DNA of 64,000 nt. It comes from an uncultured Paracoccaceae bacterium. Lineage in GTDB: Bacteria; Pseudomonadota; Alphaproteobacteria; Rhodobacterales; Rhodobacteraceae. Below are positions 1 to 8,974 of this stretch, piece by piece (positions within the stretch are counted from its first letter, which is position 1; each line of letters opens with the position of its first letter). The translations under genes and the position numbers were made by a program. The notes under the pieces are model-generated. The model had not been told where the DNA came from. It was given only the letters and a program-made list of their open reading frames with translations, and made no database searches. Where the stretch lies: contig CATOSB010000004.1 of NCBI GenBank assembly GCA_951812305.1, positions 1,031,291 to 1,095,290 of the forward strand, in the 5' to 3' direction.

Positions 1-106
1 ACCTTCATTGTCGTCGATTGGTGCCAGGCCAGAACGTCATCGTCCAACAGGCCCCAGTGTTGCCGCTCCTTCACCCGGGTCCCGATCCCGCGGCGCACCT
101 CTAATA
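1..106 (-). pseudogene. GntR/FadR-type regulator, downstream fragment (cut by IS630a)
   Basis: Reverse-strand translation reads LEVRRGIGTRVKERQHWGLL and then DDDVLAWHQ, the stretch that follows the winged helix in FadR-subfamily GntR regulators. It continues exactly the fragment at 2880-3097: removing the IS630a copy at 107-2879 and one TA copy restores KGLLEVRRGIGTRV without a frameshift. The ligand-binding C-terminal domain runs off the left edge of the window. The gene is broken in this genome. As it follows the ectoine genes on the same strand it may once have regulated them, but that is inference. Confidence 0.85.
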
Positions 107-1099
107 CCAAGGGTGCTTCAAAATGACTCAGCTATGGATTTTGGGTACCGCCTGAGGTGCTGAGGTGATTCAAGATTGGCAAAGGAGACCACCGATGCCA
201 GCCAGGATACCGATGCGAGCCGATTTTACCGCCAATGATCTGCGCAAGCTTGCCGCAGAGAGTTCTGATGCCCGGCAGAGCCGACGGCTTTTGTCGCTTG
301 CCGCTATCGCCGATGGCATGTCGCGTGGGGCTGCGGCCCGCATTGGCGGGATGGACCGGCAAACGCTCAGGGACTGGGTGCTCCGTTTCAACGCTGATGG
401 TCCAGCGGGGCTGCTGGATCGGCAGCGAGGAGGCTCGCGATCCCGCCTTGACAATGCGCAACTGGATGAACTGGCGGCTCTTGTCGAGACCGGTCCTGAT
501 CCTGAAAAGGACGGTGTCGTCCGCTGGCGGCGGGTCGATTTGAAGAATGTGATCAAGGCGCGTTTTGGCGTCGACTATCACGAGCGCCATGTGGGGCAGA
601 TTCTGCACAATCTGGGCTTTTCCCACATCAGCGCACGCCCTCAGCACCCGGGGCAGGACGTGCAGGTCATTGAGGATTTCAAAAAAACTTCGGCGACAAT
701 CTGAAGGAGACGCTTCAGGGGGTGCCGCCGGACAAACCCGTCGAAATCTGGTTCCAGGACGAGATGCGTCTCGGTCAGAAGAACACCCGCGTCCGCCAGT
801 GGGCACGCAAGGGCACACGGCCCCGCCAGCCCGCCGATCAGCGTTACCAAAATGCGTATCTTTTTGGCGCCATCTGCCCCGAACGCGGCACCGGCGCGGC
901 GATCATGATGCCAGCAGCCGACACCTATGCGATGCAGCGCCACCTGGAAGAAATCAGCAAAATTGTCTCCGATGGCGCCCACGCCGTCATCCTCATGGAC
1001 CAAGCCGGCTGGCACACGACATCCGCTCTGGAAATCCCGCAAAACCTGTCGCTCATGTTTCTGCCGCCCAAATCACCAGAGCTGAATCCAACCGAAAAC

Positions 1100-2699
1100 G
1101 TAACTCCCAAGCACCCTGTCCGATAGGGTTGCGGGGTTTTGTTCCGTCAGAGCCGTGCGATGATCTGAGGTGGTGACAGGGTCAGGATTTCCAGGATGTT
1201 GAACCGGTGTTTTCTGGCCGTCGAGATGACGGACCTGATGTCGGCGAAGACCCGCGCGCCCTCGAGGGTGCGGAAGGTGCCCGAGATTTTCATGCGCAGC
1301 TTCATCATGCGCAGGTCCTGTTCGGCCTGATTGTTTGTGAATGGGACCGCGAAGTCGGCGATGAATCGCAAAACGTCATCGCGGTAGTCACGCAGGCGGA
1401 GGAGCAGGTTGTGGCCTGGCCGCCTGGCTTTTCGGCCGCGGGTGCCGGGGCTTTTGGCCAGCGGGGGCCGGCGTTCGTGGAAGGCGAGCCCCTTGGCGAG
1501 GATCGCCATGTATCTGGTGACGATACCCTGGCGAACCAGTTCCGGGAGTTCGGTCTCGCCTTGATCCTGAGCCGCGCATCTGAGTTGATTGGCGCTATGA
1601 AGCACTGCGCTCATCTCCGTCGCCCAAGGCTCTTTTTCGATCTCTTCGATGGCCTTGAGTTCGCGCAAGTGATGCGCCCCGCAGAGGGCGTGGGCGTCCA
1701 CTCCGCTCATATGGGCGTAGTAGGGTTTCCAGTGATCATGAATGATCGTCCCGCCGGTCAGGAAGGTTGGAACAGCACCGCGTTTGGCGCTGATGCGGTA
1801 ATGGGTGAAGGCGGTATCGCAGATCGTGTGCAGCCAGTGCAGCTTGCCGGCAACACGAAGTCCGGTCTCGTCCAGATGCCGAACGCCGCCTTCGGCAAGC
1901 CGGGCGAGAATGTGTTCAACCACGACACCCATCTTATTTGCCGCGCCGCGCGTCCAGTTGGTCACGCTGGCCGCGCACAAGCTGGTGGCCCCAAACAGGT
2001 CGCGCATAAGCTGGCAGACCCGATCCTCGGGTATCAGCTGCTGAACATTGCAATAGACCGCCACTGCCCGCATGCGCGTGCCATATTGCACATGCGCGGC
2101 CACGCCATCGGGAAAGCCAGCCGTCGTCGTGGCTCGACAATGGTCGCAACAATAAACCGCCGCCTGATGCTCGGTGACCTCCAGGCGTGGCGCAGGCAAG
2201 TCGAACACCTGACGCTTCTCGATCCCTTTCACCATCTCCGCCGTCAGGGCGCTCTGACAGGCGCTGCAATGCGTCGCCTCATGCCGTTCGACAAAGTCGG
2301 GTGTTGACGTCTGGCGCAGGGTGTCGCCCCGGTGGCCAACTTGGCCGCCACTTTTCTTTCCGGATTTGCCACGCAGGCTGCGCGGGGCTGGCTTCTTCAG
2401 GCCATCACTTGAAGGGGGCTTGCTGCTATTGCTGCTGTTCTTGGCCAACTGTCGGCGCAGGTCCGTGATCTCTTCCGCCATGCTCGCCAACGCAGCTTCA
2501 AGCTCAGCGATCCGACGCAGAGCCGTGGCGAGAAGTTGTTCAAGGGCGGCAACCTGATCCATCCCACCACTGATTCAGAGAAATCAACCCGGCGCCACAG
2601 AATTCAGACAAGAAAGAAAAAAACACGCGCAAAATGGCAAATTCGACTCACCATAAAACTGACAATAACACTCAAACGTGGGGGGTGCTTGGGAGTTAC
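1100..2699 (-). mobile_element. IS66-family element, copy 1
   Basis: The inverted repeats begin GTAACTCCCAAGCACCC and end GGGTGCTTGGGAGTTAC. An 8-bp target duplication CCGAAAAC lies at 1092-1099 and 2700-2707, as expected for IS66. The element is 1600 bp with one transposase gene and no tnpA/tnpB, which places it in the single-gene (ISBst12-like) subgroup. It sits inside IS630a copy 1. Confidence 0.95.
1147..2562 (-). CDS. IS66-family transposase (TnpC type)
   Basis: This is the 471-aa DDE transposase of IS66 copy 1. In order it has an N-terminal leucine-zipper-like coiled coil (about residues 1-45, [17 protein letters not shown]), the IS66 hallmark [14 protein letters not shown] (about 40-55), a zinc-finger region with paired Cys (CSAC, CDHC, about 98-145), then the catalytic core with [16 protein letters not shown] and the terminal [19 protein letters not shown] that carries the catalytic Glu. 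Length and motifs are intact, so it is probably active. It is near-identical to the five other copies in this window. Confidence 0.95.
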   Translation of the reverse strand: MDQVAALEQLLATALRRIAELEAALASMAEEITDLRRQLAKNSSNSSKPPSSDGLKKPAPRSLRGKSGKKSGGQVGHRGDTLRQTSTPDFVERHEATHCSACQSALTAEMVKGIEKRQVFDLPAPRLEVTEHQAAVYCCDHCRATTTAGFPDGVAAHVQYGTRMRAVAVYCNVQQLIPEDRVCQLMRDLFGATSLCAASVTNWTRGAANKMGVVVEHILARLAEGGVRHLDETGLRVAGKLHWLHTICDTAFTHYRISAKRGAVPTFLTGGTIIHDHWKPYYAHMSGVDAHALCGAHHLRELKAIEEIEKEPWATEMSAVLHSANQLRCAAQDQGETELPELVRQGIVTRYMAILAKGLAFHERRPPLAKSPGTRGRKARRPGHNLLLRLRDYRDDVLRFIADFAVPFTNNQAEQDLRMMKLRMKISGTFRTLEGARVFADIRSVISTARKHRFNILEILTLSPPQIIARL

Positions 2700-2879
2700 C
2701 CGAAAACATTTGGCAATATCTCCGCCAGACATGGCTCGCAAACCGGACGTTCGACACATATGACGCGATTCTCGACGCGGGGTGCGAGGCCTGGAACAAC
2801 CTCATCGCAAGACCGCAAACCATCACATCCATCGCAAGCCGCAACTGGGCGAAAGTCGGTCAGATTGAATAACCCTTGG

Positions 2880-3097
2880 TATAACAGCCCCTTGCCGACA
2901 AGAATTTTGACGGCATCGCGAATAACGCTGCGGCTGACCCGGTATTTTTCGGCAAGCTCGTCTTCGCCGTTCAGCAAGTCGCCCGGTTCATAAGATTGAC
3001 CCACAATACGGCGCCCGATTTCGCGCGCGATCTGTGTTGCGAGACTGTGCGTCAGCCCCGTCGTCTCTTTCAAATCATAGTACAGAGACTCATTCAT
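2880..3097 (-). pseudogene. GntR/FadR-type regulator, N-terminal fragment
   Basis: From ATG 3097 the frame encodes a winged-helix GntR domain: LATQIAREIGRRIVGQSYEPG, then GDLLNGEDELAEKYRVSRSV with the recognition helix, then IRDAVKILVGKGLL. It is cut by IS630a at the TA of a leucine codon and continues at 1-104. The DNA-binding domain could still be made as a truncated peptide reading briefly into the IS. Nearby genes on the same strand (doeA and the M20 deacetylase) are its plausible former regulon. Ectoine clusters usually have a MocR-type (EnuR) and an AsnC-type regulator, so a FadR-type one here is not diagnostic. Confidence 0.88.
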
Positions 3098-3229
3098 AGG
3101 CTTTTTGTAAACATATGATGTTTGATGAGTCCAGAGCGCGCCGGCATTTTGTTTGGCCGTCCGGTGCGATGATGGCTGAATCGGTATCGTCGGAACGCGG
3201 CCCAGACGCTAATCGGGGCAGTCGCGCAA

Positions 3230-4390
3230 TCAGGAGCGCAGCCGAGCCTCCAGCCCGTCAAGCATATCGAGACATTTTTGTAGTTGGTCGAGCGCAAGAA
3301 ACTCGTTTGGTTTGTGCGCCTGTTCTATGGACCCCGGGCCGCAAACCACTGCTGACATGCCCAGCGCGCTGAAAATTCCAGCCTCGGTGCCGAAAGCGAC
3401 CACATCCGCACGGTTGCCACCGGTCAGTTCGATCATAATATCGCGCGCCTCGTTCACACTCGCGGGTTCCAGCCCCGCCACCTCGCCCATCACTTCGGTC
3501 GTGATCGCCGATTGCGCGCTGACTTGCTGCATCGCGGGTAGCAAAACTGTGTTTGCGTAGTCTTCGATCTCTGCTTTGACGAATATGAAGTCCGCATTTT
3601 GTACCGGGCGAAATTCCCATTCCACAGATGCTTCCTGGGGGATCACATTATGTGCCATACCGCCGTTCAGCGCCCCGGTGTTGATCGTCGTCCAGGGTGG
3701 ATCAAAGCGGCTGTTCGCGGGCGCGCGGGATTTCAACGCCTCGCCCAGTTCCAACAGCCGCGTGACATAACGGACCGCGTATTCCACCGCGTTAACCCCC
3801 CGATCCGGCGCAGAGCCATGACCGGCCAGCCCGTGAAACCGGGTGGTATATTCGCAGCAGCCCTTGTGCCCCTCGATCACGCGCATCATTGTCGGCTCTC
3901 CGATGATGGCGAGACGTGGGCGGATGTCTTGTTTCTGCAGCCACTGCGCCAGCGCCCGCGCGCCGAGGCAGCCGGTTTCCTCGTCATAGGTGAAGGCGAA
4001 ATGCAGGGGTTTTGACAATGACAGGGCCGCGAATTCGGGCGTCTTGGCAACCACTGCCGCGATGAAACCCTTCATGTCACACGTGCCGCGACCGTAAAGG
4101 CGACCGTCTTGTTCCACCATCTCAAACGGGTCACTGGACCAGTCCTGCCCCTCAACCGGCACCACATCAGAATGCCCCGACAGCACGATGCCGCCCGATT
4201 CCTGTGGCCCAAGAGTGGCGAACAGGTTCGCTTTGCGGCCATCCGGCGAGGTCTGAATCCCAACAAGCGCGCCTGCATCCTCCAACCGCTCAGCAATATC
4301 CGCGATCATGTTGAGGTTGCTGTCGGCTGACACCGTCGGATGGGCTATGAATTCGCCCAACAGGTCGCGGGTTTGATCGAGGCTCGCCAA
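3230..4390 (-). CDS. M20-family deacetylase (ArgE/DapE type), likely in ectoine breakdown
   Basis: This is a zinc metallopeptidase-fold deacetylase of about 386 aa. Visible M20 motifs are LSGHSDVVPVEGQDW (metal His and the following Asp), GRGTCDMKGFIAA (bridging Asp), YDEETGCLGA (catalytic Glu-Glu), and the C-terminal GPGSIEQAHKPNE metal His. The start chosen is TTG 4390, two bases after the doeA stop, with AAAGGAC upstream; no ATG fits, and a longer frame would run through doeA. Tight coupling to doeA suggests it removes the acetyl group from N-acetyl-2,4-diaminobutyrate, the DoeA product. The characterised DoeB/EutE belongs to the AstE/aspartoacylase family, so this would be a non-homologous substitute; acetylornithine deacetylase is the alternative. 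Confidence 0.85.
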   Translation of the reverse strand: MASLDQTRDLLGEFIAHPTVSADSNLNMIADIAERLEDAGALVGIQTSPDGRKANLFATLGPQESGGIVLSGHSDVVPVEGQDWSSDPFEMVEQDGRLYGRGTCDMKGFIAAVVAKTPEFAALSLSKPLHFAFTYDEETGCLGARALAQWLQKQDIRPRLAIIGEPTMMRVIEGHKGCCEYTTRFHGLAGHGSAPDRGVNAVEYAVRYVTRLLELGEALKSRAPANSRFDPPWTTINTGALNGGMAHNVIPQEASVEWEFRPVQNADFIFVKAEIEDYANTVLLPAMQQVSAQSAITTEVMGEVAGLEPASVNEARDIMIELTGGNRADVVAFGTEAGIFSALGMSAVVCGPGSIEQAHKPNEFLALDQLQKCLDMLDGLEARLRS

Positions 4391-4392
4391 CT

Positions 4393-5577
4393 CTAGTCCT
4401 TTACGAACAGTTTGCGCTCGACTTTGCACAGGGCCTCTGCGGGGCCTTCGGGCTTGATCAAAAGCGTCTCTGTCGTCTCCAGCCCCCAATCATCCATCCA
4501 CAGACCCGGCATGAAATGGAACGTCATATTGGGCTTCAACTCGGTCTCGTCGGTAGGGCGAATGGAATAGGTGCGCTCGCCCCAATCAGGCGGATAAGAC
4601 AGGCCAATCGGATAACCACAGCGCCCGCCCCGGTCGATGCCGACCTTGGCCAGTTCCGCGTTCATTGCGCGCGCCACATCGCCCGCAACTTTTCCCGCGC
4701 GCGCGGCGTCGATCCCCGCCTCCAGCCCGGCGGTCAGCGCCTTGGAGGCATCGAGCATCTTTTGCGGCGGTGTGCCCAGAAAGACCGTGCGGCACAGCGG
4801 CGCGTGATAGCGGCGATAACAGCCCGACAGTTCAAAGAATGTCCCTTCCCCGGCCCGCATCTCGTTGCCATTCCACGTCAAATGCGGTGCGGCGGCATCA
4901 TCGCCCGACGGCGTCAGCGGCACGATAGCCGGATAGTCGCCCCAATCCTCGCCCACACCCGTGATCGCGGCATGAACAATGTCGGCCACCAACTCATTCT
5001 TCTTCAACCCCGGTTCCGCCCTCTCCAAAGCCAGCGTCGAAATCTTCTCTGAAATCCGCGCCGCCTTGCGGATGAAGGCGAGTTCTTCTTCCGATTTCAC
5101 CGCCCGCTGCCAGTTCACCAGCGCGGTGGCGTCAAGGAATTTCGCATCCGGCAACTGGGCCAACAACACCGCGTGCGCCTTGGCGGAGTAATAGTAATTG
5201 TCCATCTCCACCCCGATCCGCGCGCGCCCATGCCCCAGATCGCGCAGGCGCTTGGCAAGGTCTTCCATCGGATGGTCGACCGGGTTCTGAACGTAATCGT
5301 CGGAATAGCCTTGAACGTTCTCATCCGCCATCCAGACCGTACGAACACCGCCATTCGCGTCCTGAATGCGGCCCCACCAGATCGGGTCGCCTTCCAGCCC
5401 CAGAATCACACCCTGATGCACGTAAAACGACCAGCCGTCATATCCGGTCAGCCAGGCCTGATTGGACGGGTCTGTCGCAAACAGCACGTCGATCCCGGCT
5501 TCTTGCATCGCCGCGCGTGTCTTGGCGATGCGGCGGTCATATTCGGGTTTTGAAAACGGTGCGTGTTCGATTGGCAT
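4393..5577 (-). CDS. doeA: Ectoine hydrolase DoeA/EutD (M24 family)
   Basis: This 394-aa protein has the creatinase/aminopeptidase-P (pita-bread) fold that opens the ectoine ring to N-acetyl-2,4-diaminobutyrate. The C-terminal stretches typical of DoeA are present: FFELSGCYRRYHAPLCRTVF, GYPIGLSYPPDWGERT, and MTFHFMPGLWMDDWG followed by ETTETLLI. The start ATG 5577 (MPIEHAPF) is preceded by GGAAGGA; the track of upstream codons to 5598 is less likely. It is the first gene of a minus-strand operon with the M20 deacetylase and is divergent from eutB. Several canonical metal ligands of M24 peptidases are absent, as is usual for DoeA. Confidence 0.92.
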   Translation of the reverse strand: MPIEHAPFSKPEYDRRIAKTRAAMQEAGIDVLFATDPSNQAWLTGYDGWSFYVHQGVILGLEGDPIWWGRIQDANGGVRTVWMADENVQGYSDDYVQNPVDHPMEDLAKRLRDLGHGRARIGVEMDNYYYSAKAHAVLLAQLPDAKFLDATALVNWQRAVKSEEELAFIRKAARISEKISTLALERAEPGLKKNELVADIVHAAITGVGEDWGDYPAIVPLTPSGDDAAAPHLTWNGNEMRAGEGTFFELSGCYRRYHAPLCRTVFLGTPPQKMLDASKALTAGLEAGIDAARAGKVAGDVARAMNAELAKVGIDRGGRCGYPIGLSYPPDWGERTYSIRPTDETELKPNMTFHFMPGLWMDDWGLETTETLLIKPEGPAEALCKVERKLFVKD

Positions 5578-5792
5578 GACGGACGTCCTTCCTTGCAAGG
5601 CGGTGCCCGTTGACCAGAACGTCCTTCGTCGTGCCGGGATTTACAGAAGGGTTCTCTTGACAGGCTTCGGACCGCCGTGATGTTGTCTGAAACGTTGCCT
5701 TCCGGGAAGGTCGGGGGTCAACCAAAAATGCCGCCACAAAGGAATATTCCGTTCATGCAGAAGGCCTTCGCGCGATGCCGGGAATTTCTGAA
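5578..5792. promoter_or_regulatory. Divergent promoter region between doeA and eutB
   Basis: These 215 bp separate the two oppositely oriented ectoine-catabolism units and must hold both promoters. I see GGAAGGA before doeA and imperfect dyads such as CCTTCCGGGAAGG near 5698, but no convincing -35/-10 pair. The binding site of an EnuR- or AsnC-type regulator would be expected here; that is inference. Confidence 0.45.
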
Positions 5793-6806
5793 ATGAGCAT
5801 GGATTTCTCGCTTGCCGACATTCTTGCCGCGCGTCAGGTCATTCGGGGCGTTGCGGATGGCACGCCTTTCGTACCGTCGCCCTTCATGTCCGCGGTCTGC
5901 GGGCAGGACTTCCTGCTGAAGCTGGAAAACATGCAACCCATTGGCGCCTTCAAACTGCGCGGCGCTTATAATGCGGTGATGTCCCTGCCCGAGGACGCAG
6001 GCGGCGTCACATGCTGTTCCACCGGAAATCACGGGCGCGGCGTGGCCTATGCCGCCGCCAAACGCGGCATTCGGGCGGTGATCTGCATGTCGACGCTTGT
6101 TCCGCAGGCCAAGGTCGATGGCATCAAAGCGCTGGGGGCCGAGGTCATGATCTGCGGCAACAGCCAGGATGAGGCCCTGGTGGAAAGTCAGCGTTTGGTC
6201 GAATCCGATGGGCTGGTCGACATCTCGCCATTCGATGACGCCAGGGTCATTGCCGGCCAAGGTACGATCGGGTTTGAAATGCTGGAGGCACGGCCCGATC
6301 TCGACACGATTTTGGTGCCGCTTTCCGGCGGCGGGCTTGCGGGCGGCGTCGCACTGGCTGCGAAATCGATCAATCCCAAGGTCCGGATCATTGGCATCAC
6401 GATGGATCGTGGCGCGTCCATGCACGCCTCCATCGCTGCCGGTCACCCGGTCGATGTCGAGGAGGTGCCAAGCCTTGCCGACAGCCTTGGCGGCGGGATC
6501 GGGGACGACAACATGCTGTCCTTCCCACTGTGCAAGGCACATCTGGATGACTCGGTTCTGGTCAGCGAAGAGGACATCCGCGACGCCATGCAGACGTTGT
6601 TCTTCGAAGATCGCATCGTTGCAGAAGGATCCAGCGTGGTGGGTCTTGCGGCTGTTCTGGCCGGCAAGCTGCCGAAACCGGACGGGCCGGTCGGCACGAT
6701 CATCACCGGGCGCAATCTGAATATGGACATGTTCGCCAAAATCATCGCAGGCGAGGATATCCAGCTTGGCGATGTGACCGTGAAGGGCAAACGCTATGGC
6801 GCATGA
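5793..6806 (+). CDS. eutB: Threonine-dehydratase-like enzyme EutB
   Basis: This is a PLP-dependent fold-type II enzyme of about 337 aa. Lys of PIGAFKLRGAYN should bind PLP; SGGGLAGG is the phosphate-binding glycine loop; STGNHGRGVAYAA is the substrate-loop motif. Family members next to eutC, doeA/eutD and a deacetylase are EutB, proposed to convert hydroxyectoine-derived intermediates. The start is uncertain: ATG 5793 (MSMDFSLADIL) has GGGAATTT upstream, ATG 5775 is an in-frame alternative. It overlaps eutC by 11 bp. Confidence 0.85.
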   Translation: MSMDFSLADILAARQVIRGVADGTPFVPSPFMSAVCGQDFLLKLENMQPIGAFKLRGAYNAVMSLPEDAGGVTCCSTGNHGRGVAYAAAKRGIRAVICMSTLVPQAKVDGIKALGAEVMICGNSQDEALVESQRLVESDGLVDISPFDDARVIAGQGTIGFEMLEARPDLDTILVPLSGGGLAGGVALAAKSINPKVRIIGITMDRGASMHASIAAGHPVDVEEVPSLADSLGGGIGDDNMLSFPLCKAHLDDSVLVSEEDIRDAMQTLFFEDRIVAEGSSVVGLAAVLAGKLPKPDGPVGTIITGRNLNMDMFAKIIAGEDIQLGDVTVKGKRYGA

Positions 6807-7106
6807 CATCCGCATCGTGACGGAAGCGGAACTGCGTACGGTCGTGTCGCTGGACCTGACCACCGTCGACGTGATTGAACGCGCCTTTGCCGCGCTCGCT
6901 GCTGGCGATGTCGTGATGCCGCCGATCCTGTCTATGGAACTGGCCGAGGTGAATGGCGAGGTCGATGTCAAAACCGCCTATATCCCCGGCTTTGACGGTT
7001 TCGCGATCAAGGTCAGCCCCGGTTTCTTCGACAACCCCAAGCGGGGCCTGCCCAGTCTGAATGGGCTGATGATCCTGTTTTCCGCGAAGACCGGACTGGT
7101 CGAGGC

Positions 7107-8296
7107 CTTACCACCCTTCAAAATTTCCGGATCTGATTTGACGTTTGTCTGATCTGTGTGATTCAAGGAGTCTCCACTGCTGATATTGGAGGCTGGTTTG
7201 TTGGGAAATGTTTGTTTTTCAGAGCTTTATTCGAAGGTTGAGGCGGATTTTCAGGACCGCTTGCTCGGGTATCACAAGTCGCGCCGGGAGGGATTGTGCA
7301 TCATAGCAAGCGTGATTTTGAACACGCGCAGCGTCAATCTGATGGAAAATGCGGCTGCTCTGCCCCGCGATATCGGCTCTGTGGACCACCGCTATCAATA
7401 CATTTCGCGGGTTCTGGGCAATCCTCACATCGATACTGATGAGATCATGCAGGCCTATGTTGGTGAAATTTTCCGCCGCCAGTGTGAGGCCGGAGAAACG
7501 ATTGTGGTGGCCCTTGATCAAAGCAAGCTCAACGAAGGGCATGAGGTTTTGATGTTATCGGTGCGGATGCGGGATCGGGCCCTCCCGGTCGCCTGGCGTG
7601 TACGCCAGACCAAAGGGCCGATTGGATGGCGCGTGCAACATGAGCTTTTGGAAGCAGTCCGCCCATGGCTCCCGGCGGATGCGCGTGTGTTGCTGGCGGG
7701 AGATCGGTTTTATGGAACCGCCCGATTGGTCGCATGGTGCCAGGAGGCTGGATGGGACTACCGGCTGCGCATGAAGGGAAATATCACACTGCAACATCAG
7801 GGTGGCGAGATGATGACGCGCGAAATTGCCCAACTGATGCCCGAAGGGCTTGTAAACGCTGAGCTTTACGGAACGGGCGTCTTTAGCAACATTGGAGTGC
7901 TTCACGAAGAGGGGCACAAAGAGCCTTGGATTATTGCCATGAATGCAGCACCGTCCGAGTACAAGGTGCTCGATTATGGAATGCGTTGGGGAATTGAAGC
8001 CATGTTCTCCGACTTCAAAACCCGGGGCTTTGAAATTACTCAAAGCCAGATCAAAAAGCCGGATCGATTGGCCCGCCTCATTTTGGTGCTGGCAATCGCC
8101 ATGTACTGGGCTGTTTCAACCGGAGCAAACGAAGAGCACCACGTCGCAATACGCGGCGAAAAAAGGGGATTCGAAAAGCCCGAAGGTCCTTATGCTCTCT
8201 CTTCAAGACAGGCCTTCGTGCTATCCGACGATGCCTCGCAGGTTATGCCAAAATCCCCAAGCTCTGGGATGTCTGGCTAAATTGAAGGGTGGTAAG
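7107..8296 (+). mobile_element. IS4-family element, copy 1 (in eutC)
   Basis: The 1190-bp element has inverted repeats CTTACCACCCTTCAA and a 9-bp target duplication GGTCGAGGC (7098-7106 and 8297-8305). It is identical in length and ends to copies at 45969 and 51320; a fourth begins at 63448. Confidence 0.95.
7186..8280 (+). CDS. IS4-family transposase
   Basis: This 364-aa DDE transposase starts at TTG 7186, with AAGGAG about a dozen bases upstream. It has VVALDQSKL (first Asp), VLLAGDRFYG (second Asp) and YGMRWGIEAMFSDFKTRG, which fits the IS4 signature Y-x2-R-x3-E-x6-K. All three catalytic regions are intact, so the element is probably mobile. No accessory genes are present. Confidence 0.92.
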   Translation: MEAGLLGNVCFSELYSKVEADFQDRLLGYHKSRREGLCIIASVILNTRSVNLMENAAALPRDIGSVDHRYQYISRVLGNPHIDTDEIMQAYVGEIFRRQCEAGETIVVALDQSKLNEGHEVLMLSVRMRDRALPVAWRVRQTKGPIGWRVQHELLEAVRPWLPADARVLLAGDRFYGTARLVAWCQEAGWDYRLRMKGNITLQHQGGEMMTREIAQLMPEGLVNAELYGTGVFSNIGVLHEEGHKEPWIIAMNAAPSEYKVLDYGMRWGIEAMFSDFKTRGFEITQSQIKKPDRLARLILVLAIAMYWAVSTGANEEHHVAIRGEKRGFEKPEGPYALSSRQAFVLSDDASQVMPKSPSSGMSG

Positions 8297-8974
8297 GGTC
8301 GAGGCTGTATTTCTTGACAACGGCTATCTCACCGATATCCGCACAGCAGCAGCAGGAGCGGTCGCCGCGCGGCATCTGGCACCAGCAAACGTTGAAACGG
8401 CAGGTGTAATCGGCACCGGTGTACAGGCACGGTTGCAAATGCAGGCCGCGCATCTTGTACGGCCCTTCAAACATCTGCTCGTGTATGGGCGTGACCCTGC
8501 CAAAGCGGCGGTCTGTGCGGGCGATCTGGCCGATAGTTTGGGCATCGAGGTGGACGTGGCGAGCGGCGCCGCCGACCTCGTTGCGCGATCGCAATTGGTG
8601 GTGACGACCACGCCGTCCCGTGAACCGGTGATATTGGCGGATTGGTTGCATCCAGCGCTGCACGTCACAGCGATGGGCTCAGATCAGACCGGAAAGAACG
8701 AGATTGACCCAATCGCGCTGGCGGTCAGCGACCTATACGTCGCCGACCGGCTGAGCCAATGCGAGGTGTCGGGCGAGTTGGAGGCCGCGCTGGCGGCTGG
8801 TCTCACACCTAAGGAAACAGCTGAACTTGGCGATGTGATTTCGGGCAAACATCCCGGCCGCACCTCAGACGCCGGCATCACCATCGCCGATCTGACCGGA
8901 ACAGGCGCTCAGGACACCGCCATCGCATCCCATGTTCTCGCAGCAATGGGCGCGGCGGGGACGGTCATTTCGAC

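Larger units (their letters stand above)
195..2872 (+). pseudogene. IS630a transposase, -1 frameshift gene, disrupted by IS66
   Basis: The start ATG at 195 follows AAAGGAG. The first frame (195-704) holds the HTH half (GMDRQTLRDWVLRFNADGPAG) and stops after EDFKKTSATI. The second frame supplies the DDE half (EIWFQDEMRLGQ, LMDQAGWHTT, SPELNPTEN). The frames join at an A7 run (681-687), where a -1 slip gives FKKNFGDNLKE, as in many IS630 transposases. IS66 is inserted after the PTEN motif at 1100; the last 50 or so codons resume at 2708-2872. This copy cannot make a full transposase; the copies at 47811 and 60783 can. Confidence 0.9.
107..2879 (+). mobile_element. IS630-family element, copy 1 (IS630a), itself interrupted by IS66
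   Basis: The ends read CCAAGGGTGCTTCAA and, at the other side, ACCCTTGG, flanked by the TA duplication typical of IS630 (105-106 and 2880-2881). Without the nested IS66 (1100-2699 plus one 8-bp duplication) the element is 1165 bp, identical in length to the copies at 47723-48887 and 59707-60871. It sits inside a GntR gene, cutting a TTA leucine codon. Confidence 0.95.

Noticed and set aside
1207..2307. 366-aa frame opposite the IS66 transposase, present in every IS66 copy
   Set aside because: It is the exact antisense of the transposase, made open by codon bias; it has no domain features and repeats only because the element does.
5718..6971. 417-aa minus-strand frame over eutB and the start of eutC
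   Set aside because: Antisense shadow of eutB; low-complexity His/Arg-rich composition without motifs.
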